The position numbers and the translations under genes were made by a program. DNA of 11,909 nucleotides from Candidatus Egaibacter danicus (GTDB taxonomy: Bacteria; Pseudomonadota; Gammaproteobacteria; Burkholderiales; Burkholderiaceae): assembly GCA_011391115.1 (NCBI GenBank), contig JAABRC010000025.1, forward strand, positions 1 through 11,909. Reading direction: 5' to 3'. This document shows, piece by piece, positions 5,494-11,909 of this stretch. How positions within the stretch are numbered: the first letter of the stretch is position 1; each line of letters starts with the position of its first letter. The notes below the pieces were generated by a model, which ran no database searches, was not told the DNA's origin, and saw only the letters and a program-made list of their open reading frames with translations.

Positions 5494-6588
5494 ATGACAT
5501 ATTTCCGTGCATCTGCCATTCAACGCGCTGCCAGGGCTTTGCTTTTGGGTGCTGCGCTCGCTTATGGCCAGACACACGCAGCCCCCCCGATCGCAGTGGC
5601 GGTCGTAGCCGTCAAGCCTCAGGCCGTGCCGACCGGGTTTGAGGTGGATGGGGTGGTCCAGCCAGTCCGTCAGAGCACGCTATCAGCCCAGGCTTCAGGA
5701 AGGATTTCGTCGTTGCTGGTCAAAGCGGGAGACCGCGTACGCGCGGGCCAATTGCTGGCCACCATCGATGACCGGGAAGCCCAGACAGGCGTGCAGCGCA
5801 GTCAGGCACAGGTAGCCCAGGCGGAAGCCGAATTGCGAAACGCCAAAGCCCATGCACAACGCACCAGTGAATTGCAGGCACAAGGCTTTGTCAGCAAAGC
5901 AGCGCTGGATACCGCCACCGCGCAGCTCAATGCTTTGCAGGCCGGTCGTGATCAGGCAAGCGCCGGCGCCCGGCAATCAGCCTTGGCTCAGGGTTTTACC
6001 CGTGTCACCGCGCCCTATGACGGCTGGGTATTGCAGACACTGAGCGAAGCCGGCGATCTGGCGGTTCCCGGTAAACCCTTGTTGACTCTGTATGCCCCAC
6101 TCCCGTTGCGTGCAGTCGTTCAGGTGCCCGCATCTCGCGGTGATTTGGCCCGAAATGCGAAATCGGTTGAGGTTCAGATACCTGACGGCAAGGGTGGCCA
6201 GCAATGGCTAGCCCCCACCGCCCGCAGCGTATTGCCTTCGGCTGATCCCGTGTCACAAACCATTGAATGGCGCCTGGAATTGCCATCGGTCACTGGTCAG
6301 GCACTGGTGCCGGGCCAGCAGGTTCGCGTGCGGTTTGCCGGCGGTGTGTCCGAACGCATGGTTGTGCCGGGTACCGCCGTGATCCGGCGCGGTGAGTTGA
6401 CGGCCGTCTACGTGGCTACCGGTGGTTCGGGTGCCCAGGGATTCGCCCTCAGGGCCATCCGGCTGGGGGCCGATCACGGCGCGGTGGGTGTGGAAGTGCT
6501 CGCAGGACTCGCCAGCGGGGATCGAGTGGCGCTGGATCCTGTTCGTGCCGGTCTGGCTGGTGCGCAGGCCATTGACGCCGCACGCTGA
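5494..6588 (+). CDS. RND efflux periplasmic adaptor (membrane fusion protein)
   Basis: This is the periplasmic linker of a tripartite RND pump, joining the inner-membrane permease to an outer-membrane channel. The ATG at 5494 is chosen over an upstream in-frame TTG at 5440 because AAGGAA stands five bases before it, the TTG lies inside the promoter, and the product then opens with a signal peptide cleaved near A29 (THA|APP). The 364-residue protein shows the HlyD-family order: a lipoyl half-motif (SGRISSLLVKAGDRVRAGQ), an alpha-helical hairpin (VQRSQAQVAQAEAELRNAKA ... ALDTATAQLNALQ), the second lipoyl half (VTAPYDGWVLQTLSEAGDLAVPG), then beta-barrel and membrane-proximal parts. There is no lipobox and no His- or Met-rich metal-binding segment, so a heavy-metal pump is not indicated. 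The permease gene follows after 8 bases. Substrate unknown. Confidence 0.93.
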   Translation: MTYFRASAIQRAARALLLGAALAYGQTHAAPPIAVAVVAVKPQAVPTGFEVDGVVQPVRQSTLSAQASGRISSLLVKAGDRVRAGQLLATIDDREAQTGVQRSQAQVAQAEAELRNAKAHAQRTSELQAQGFVSKAALDTATAQLNALQAGRDQASAGARQSALAQGFTRVTAPYDGWVLQTLSEAGDLAVPGKPLLTLYAPLPLRAVVQVPASRGDLARNAKSVEVQIPDGKGGQQWLAPTARSVLPSADPVSQTIEWRLELPSVTGQALVPGQQVRVRFAGGVSERMVVPGTAVIRRGELTAVYVATGGSGAQGFALRAIRLGADHGAVGVEVLAGLASGDRVALDPVRAGLAGAQAIDAAR

Positions 6589-6596
6589 GGTTAGCC

Positions 6597-9500
6597 ATGC
6601 AGGACAACACGACTCCTTCTTCCCCTGCCCGCCTGGGAGCCTCGGGCCGCATTGCGGCGGCGTTTCAGTCAAACGCCATCACGCCGCTGCTGGCGCTGGT
6701 GGCTTTACTGCTGGGACTGTTTGCCGTGCTGGTAACTCCGCGCGAGGAAGAGCCGCAGATCAATGTCACCATGGCCAACGTGCTGATCCCCTTCCCCGGG
6801 GCCAGCAGTGACAACGTGCAGAACATGGTGGCCCGCCCGGCGGAGCAGGTATTGAGCCAGATAGCCGGTATTGAACATACCTATTCGGTAGCCCGACCCG
6901 GCGTCGCCGTGCTCACGGTGCAATTCAAGGTGGGCGTTCCGCGAACCGAGGCGCTGGTACGTCTGTACGATGTTCTCAACGCCAATCAGGACTGGTTGCC
7001 GAGGGATTTGGGCACGCTCGCCCCGATTGTCAAACCCAAGGGAATTGACGATGTGCCGGTATTGGCAGTCACGTTATGGGGCAAGGATGCTCAGGCCGCC
7101 AACGACCTGGAGCGCGTGGCCCACGCTCTGGAACTCGAGCTCAAAAGCGTCAAAGGAACCCGCGAAGTGCAGGTCACCGGTGGGCCCGGGCGTGCCGTGC
7201 ACGTATGGCTGGACCCGATACGCCTGCGCGAGCGAGGGGTCGATGTGTTGGGCCTGAAGGCTACCCTGGCAGCAGCCAACTTTGGCATGCCGTCGGGCGC
7301 CGTGCTGGACGCCAGCGGCAAGACGGCACAAATGCTGACGGTAGAAACCGGCGAATTCCTGACTTCCGTCGATGATATCGGCTCACTGGTAGTGGGTGTG
7401 AGCAACGGCAAACCCGTCTATCTGCGTGAGGTGGCCCGTATCGAGGCCGGTGCACAGCAACCTCAGCGCTACGTCTGGTTCACCCCAGGAGCAGCATCCA
7501 AATCAGGCCCGTCAGGTGGGCTGGCCACCGGGCAGGTATTTCCTGCCGTCACCATCACCGTAACCAAGAAACCTGGTGAAAACGCGGTGGATGTGGCACG
7601 TGCCGCCAGCGCCCGCGTTGAAGCCCTGCGCAACACGGTGATTCCGTCCAGTGTTGAAACCACTGTCACCCGCAACTATGGTGAAACAGCGGCTGAAAAA
7701 GCCAACAAACTCATTCAGAAGCTTGCCTTTGCCACCGGCTCTGTCATCTTGCTCGTGGGTCTGGCGCTGGGCCGGCGCGAGGCGGTGATTGTGGGCGGCG
7801 CGGTGATTCTCACGCTGACCGCGACGTTGTTTGCAAGCTGGGCCTGGGGTTTCACGCTGAACCGGGTCAGCCTGTTTGCGCTGATCTTTTCCATTGGCAT
7901 TCTGGTTGATGACGCGATCGTGGTGGTGGAGAACATCCACCGCCATCAGCAACTGTTTCCCCATAAGTCACTCGCCGAGATCATTCCCGGCGCAGTTGAC
8001 GAGGTCGGTGGCCCCACCATTTTGGCGACCCTCACTGTGATTGCCGCGTTGCTGCCCATGGCTTTCGTCAGCGGTCTGATGGGGCCCTACATGAGCCCGA
8101 TCCCGATCAACTCCAGCCTGGGCATGGCCATTTCACTGGCGATTGCCTTCACTGTTACGCCGTGGCTCTCGCTCAAACTCATGAAATCGCATGGCCACGG
8201 TCATGCAGATGCCGCCGATACCACACCTAAGGGCCTGGGTCCGAAACTGCAGCGTTTTTTTACCCGCGTACTTACACCCCTTCTGAATAGCGCACGCAAA
8301 CGCTGGCTGCTGCTTGGAGGCATTCTGGCAGCGCTGCTGCTGTCCGTCGGCCTGACGCTGGTGCAGTGGGTGGTACTGAAGATGCTGCCCTTCGACAACA
8401 AAAGTGAATTTCAGGTGGTTGTCGAAATGCCCGCCGGTACACCGCTGGAAAACACGGCCTCGGCACTGCATGAGATGGGTGAGTTTCTGGCACGCCAGCC
8501 GGAAGTTCGCGATCTGCAAGGGTACGCCGGTACAGCCAGCCCGATTACCTTCAATGGCTTGGTGCGCCAGTACTACCTGCGGGCGGACGCCGAACAGGGC
8601 GACCTGCAGGTCAATCTCGTGGACAAGCATGAACGCAGCGACAAGAGCCATGTGATTGCCCAGCGCCTGCGCCCCGAACTGGAAACAATTGGTGCCCGCC
8701 ACAATGCCCGGGTAAAAGTAGTCGAAGTGCCACCGGGTCCGCCGGTCATGAGCCCTCTGGTGGCCGAGGTTTATGGTCCTGACGAAGCAGGCCGACAGCA
8801 ACTGGCACAACGTATCGCCAAGGCTTTTGACGTTACACCAGACATTGTTGGCGTGGACTCTTCGCTCAAGGAGGACGCTCCTCGTGCGCACCTGACAGTT
8901 CGGCGCCAGCGTGCCGAATCGCTCGGCATTCCCGTCGCTGCCATAGCGCAGACTGTCCATGGCGCGCTGTCGGGCGCAGACGCTGCCTACCTGCACGATG
9001 GCCAGAGCAAATACCCGGTTCCGGTCCGTCTGCAACTGCCACTGGAAAGTCAGGTCGGTCTGGACGCCCTGCTCGCCTTGCCCATGAAAGCAGCCAACGG
9101 CCAGATGGTGCCGCTGTCGGAATTGGTGCAGGTTGACCGTGGCGTGATCAACAAGCCGCTGTTCACCAAAGACCTGCACCCGGTCAGCTACGTGTTTGGC
9201 GACATGGCCGGCAAACTGGACTCACCACTGTATGGCCTGTTTGCGATCCGGCCGCACCTTAAGGAAGCAGCGCTGCCAAATACAGGAGACTTGGGAGAAT
9301 ACTGGATTCGCCAACCGGTGGATACCTATCGCCAATACGCCATCAAATGGGACGGTGAGCTACAAATCACCTATGACACGTTCCGCGACATGGGCGCTGC
9401 CTATGGCGTGGGTCTGATCCTGATCTACCTGCTGGTGGTGGCGCAATTCAGGAGCTACCTGACACCGCTGGTCATCATGGCGCCCATTCCACTCACCATC

Positions 9501-9902
9501 ATTGGTGTGATGCCCGGCCATGCGTTGCTGGGCGCCCAGTTCACGGCAACCAGCATGATCGGCATGATTGCGCTGGCCGGCATCATCGTGCGCAACTCCA
9601 TCCTGCTGGTGGACTTCATTGAACTTCAGGTCGCGCAAGGCATGGCCTTCAAGGAAGCCGTTATCAGCTCTGCTGCAGTTCGCGCTCAGCCGATTGCACT
9701 GACTGGCCTGGCCGCCATGATTGGCGCCTTCTTCATTCTGGATGACCCGATCTTCAATGGTCTGGCTATTTCCCTGATTTTTGGCATCCTGGTCTCCACG
9801 TTGCTCACGCTGGTGGTGATCCCGGTTCTCTACTTTGCGTTGTACCGGCATCGCGCGGCGTCATCTGAACCACCCACAGAGGTGACAGTGGCACATTCCT
9901 GA
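6597..9902 (+). CDS. RND efflux inner-membrane permease (AcrB/MexB superfamily)
   Basis: This is the proton-driven inner-membrane component of the RND pump, 1101 residues, somewhat longer than the usual ~1030-1050. ATG at 6597, with GAGG just upstream. Layout: TM1 at about 28-46, a periplasmic porter half, TM2-TM6 (about 375-540), TM7 (about 569-593), the second porter half, and TM8-TM12 (about 934-1082). The TM4 acid pair of the proton relay is present as D438-D439 in ILVDDAIVVVENI. At the TM10 position where AcrB has the relay lysine K940, this protein has R999 in IIVRNSILLVDF. The loop after TM6 holds a small His cluster (H532, H534, H536). No outer-membrane channel gene is in the window, so it probably borrows a TolC-like partner. 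The downstream genes are sulfur-related, which bears on its substrate only by inference. Confidence 0.95.
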   Translation: MQDNTTPSSPARLGASGRIAAAFQSNAITPLLALVALLLGLFAVLVTPREEEPQINVTMANVLIPFPGASSDNVQNMVARPAEQVLSQIAGIEHTYSVARPGVAVLTVQFKVGVPRTEALVRLYDVLNANQDWLPRDLGTLAPIVKPKGIDDVPVLAVTLWGKDAQAANDLERVAHALELELKSVKGTREVQVTGGPGRAVHVWLDPIRLRERGVDVLGLKATLAAANFGMPSGAVLDASGKTAQMLTVETGEFLTSVDDIGSLVVGVSNGKPVYLREVARIEAGAQQPQRYVWFTPGAASKSGPSGGLATGQVFPAVTITVTKKPGENAVDVARAASARVEALRNTVIPSSVETTVTRNYGETAAEKANKLIQKLAFATGSVILLVGLALGRREAVIVGGAVILTLTATLFASWAWGFTLNRVSLFALIFSIGILVDDAIVVVENIHRHQQLFPHKSLAEIIPGAVDEVGGPTILATLTVIAALLPMAFVSGLMGPYMSPIPINSSLGMAISLAIAFTVTPWLSLKLMKSHGHGHADAADTTPKGLGPKLQRFFTRVLTPLLNSARKRWLLLGGILAALLLSVGLTLVQWVVLKMLPFDNKSEFQVVVEMPAGTPLENTASALHEMGEFLARQPEVRDLQGYAGTASPITFNGLVRQYYLRADAEQGDLQVNLVDKHERSDKSHVIAQRLRPELETIGARHNARVKVVEVPPGPPVMSPLVAEVYGPDEAGRQQLAQRIAKAFDVTPDIVGVDSSLKEDAPRAHLTVRRQRAESLGIPVAAIAQTVHGALSGADAAYLHDGQSKYPVPVRLQLPLESQVGLDALLALPMKAANGQMVPLSELVQVDRGVINKPLFTKDLHPVSYVFGDMAGKLDSPLYGLFAIRPHLKEAALPNTGDLGEYWIRQPVDTYRQYAIKWDGELQITYDTFRDMGAAYGVGLILIYLLVVAQFRSYLTPLVIMAPIPLTIIGVMPGHALLGAQFTATSMIGMIALAGIIVRNSILLVDFIELQVAQGMAFKEAVISSAAVRAQPIALTGLAAMIGAFFILDDPIFNGLAISLIFGILVSTLLTLVVIPVLYFALYRHRAASSEPPTEVTVAHS

Positions 9903-11219
<1,317 letters not shown>

Positions 11220-11251
11220 GCAATTTTTTTCTTTACTCACAGGAGATTCTC

Positions 11252-11476
11252 ATGACAGTCGAACGTTACATCCGCCTTATGGCCGGCTTTTTTATCCTGC
11301 TGTCGCTGGCGCTGGGCGTCGAAGGCAGCCCGATCTTCCTCAGTAAGTGGTGGCTGGCCTTCACTGCCTTCGTCGGCTTGAACCTGTTCCAGTCCGGCAT
11401 CACCAACTTCTGCCCGCCGGGCTTCTTGCTGAAGAAGCTTGGCGTGCCCGAAGGCGGTTCCTGCCGCAGCAACTGA
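11252..11476 (+). CDS. DUF2892 (YgaP-like) small membrane protein
   Basis: This is a 74-residue inner-membrane protein of the DUF2892 family, which corresponds to the membrane part of E. coli YgaP without its rhodanese domain. AGGAG precedes the ATG at 11252. Two hydrophobic segments are visible (about residues 9-22 and 33-46), followed by the family signature GLNLFQSGITNFCPP with conserved C54, and a second cysteine, C71, in a short C-terminal GGSCRSN tail. Stand-alone DUF2892 proteins frequently lie beside rhodanese, SQR or other sulfur-handling genes, so a role in passing or sensing sulfane sulfur is plausible but unproven. It follows the SQR gene on the same strand and is only 12 bases before the OsmC gene, consistent with one operon. 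Confidence 0.9.
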   Translation: MTVERYIRLMAGFFILLSLALGVEGSPIFLSKWWLAFTAFVGLNLFQSGITNFCPPGFLLKKLGVPEGGSCRSN

Positions 11477-11488
11477 AGGGGCGGGCCG

Positions 11489-11909
11489 ATGAGCGGCAAG
11501 ACCGAGAGCGTTCATCTGCGACAGATGCACGACTACCAGTTCGAGATGACATTCGGCGACGCAATGCCGGTGGTGGTGGCCGACGAGCCACCGCCGCTGG
11601 GGCAAGGAACGGGTCCATCGCCGGTGCAGTTGCTGGCCGCGGCCGTGGGTAATTGCCTGAGCGATTCGCTGCTATTTGCGCTGCGCAAGTTCAAGCAGGC
11701 TCCTGACCCCATCCACTGCACGGTGCAGGCTGAGGTGGGGCGTAACGCAGATGCCCGGCTGCGCGTGCTATCCATGAAAGCAGTGCTCACGCTGGGCGTA
11801 CCTGGCCCTTCGCTTCAGCATCTGGACCGGGTTCTGGATCAGTTTGAGGCTTTCTGCACGGTGACGCAAAGTGTGGGCCAGGGCATTCCCGTCACGGTTG
11901 AAGTTCAGG
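11489..11909 (+). CDS. OsmC-family protein (3' end outside window)
   Basis: The frame starts with ATG at 11489 behind GAAGGGG and stays open to the window end (140 codons seen). OsmC/Ohr proteins are thiol-dependent reductases of hydroperoxides, and some have been linked to persulfide and polysulfide reduction. The two redox cysteines are visible: C56 in AAAVGNCLSDSLL and C123 in FEAFCTVTQSV, 67 residues apart, close to the 66 of E. coli OsmC (C59/C125). A third cysteine, C77, lies between them. The catalytic arginine of Ohr-type proteins cannot be assigned with confidence. The gene follows DUF2892 by 12 bases. Context with SQR suggests defence against reactive sulfur rather than organic peroxides. 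Only the extreme C-terminus should be missing, since OsmC proteins are about 140-150 residues. Confidence 0.9.
   Translation, partial: MSGKTESVHLRQMHDYQFEMTFGDAMPVVVADEPPPLGQGTGPSPVQLLAAAVGNCLSDSLLFALRKFKQAPDPIHCTVQAEVGRNADARLRVLSMKAVLTLGVPGPSLQHLDRVLDQFEAFCTVTQSVGQGIPVTVEVQ

Noticed and set aside
8133..9179. 348-codon open frame on the minus strand
   Set aside because: It lies fully inside the RND permease gene, whose protein is recognisable throughout. The frame is open because of GC-rich codon bias, and its product shows no domain.

Overview
The window looks like a chromosomal piece of a GC-rich Gram-negative bacterium, most likely a betaproteobacterium of the Burkholderiales (Comamonadaceae-like). 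This is inferred from the family mix (TRAP transporter, YXWGXW-repeat lipoprotein, stand-alone DUF2892, SQR, zinc-ribbon Nudix) and codon usage judged by eye, not from a database search. I saw no tRNA, rRNA, CRISPR array or insertion sequence.

Left part (1-1635): the 3' end of a TRAP transporter large permease (DctM) and its solute-binding protein (DctP), closed by a textbook rho-independent terminator. Next (1669-2214) is a zinc-ribbon Nudix hydrolase whose -10 box sits so close to the ATG that the mRNA may be leaderless. It converges on a minus-strand YXWGXW-repeat lipoprotein (2244-2639), preceded on the same strand by a small unrecognised protein (2726-2995). Short tandem repeats lie between these two minus-strand genes.

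Middle (3245-5272): after a 249-base intergenic region with nested dyads come a plasmid pRiA4b ORF-3-like protein, a complete thymidine kinase, and an unrecognised two-helix membrane protein whose layout resembles some putative phage-defence proteins. A 21-bp hairpin terminator (5289-5335) closes this block.

Right part (5440-11909, running off the end): a sigma70-like promoter with two dyads in it drives an apparent five-gene same-strand unit with short gaps (8, 33, 32 and 12 bases): RND periplasmic adaptor, RND inner-membrane permease, sulfide:quinone oxidoreductase with all three catalytic cysteines at the spacing known from the Rhodobacter enzyme, DUF2892 membrane protein, and an OsmC-family thiol peroxidase-like protein (cut by the window end). 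SQR would oxidise sulfide at the membrane to sulfane sulfur, while the DUF2892 and OsmC proteins carry cysteines suited to handling reactive sulfur or peroxides. Tying an RND efflux pump to this set suggests a reactive-sulfur detoxification and export system. That link is the most interesting hypothesis in the window. No outer-membrane channel, regulator or persulfide dioxygenase gene is visible here.
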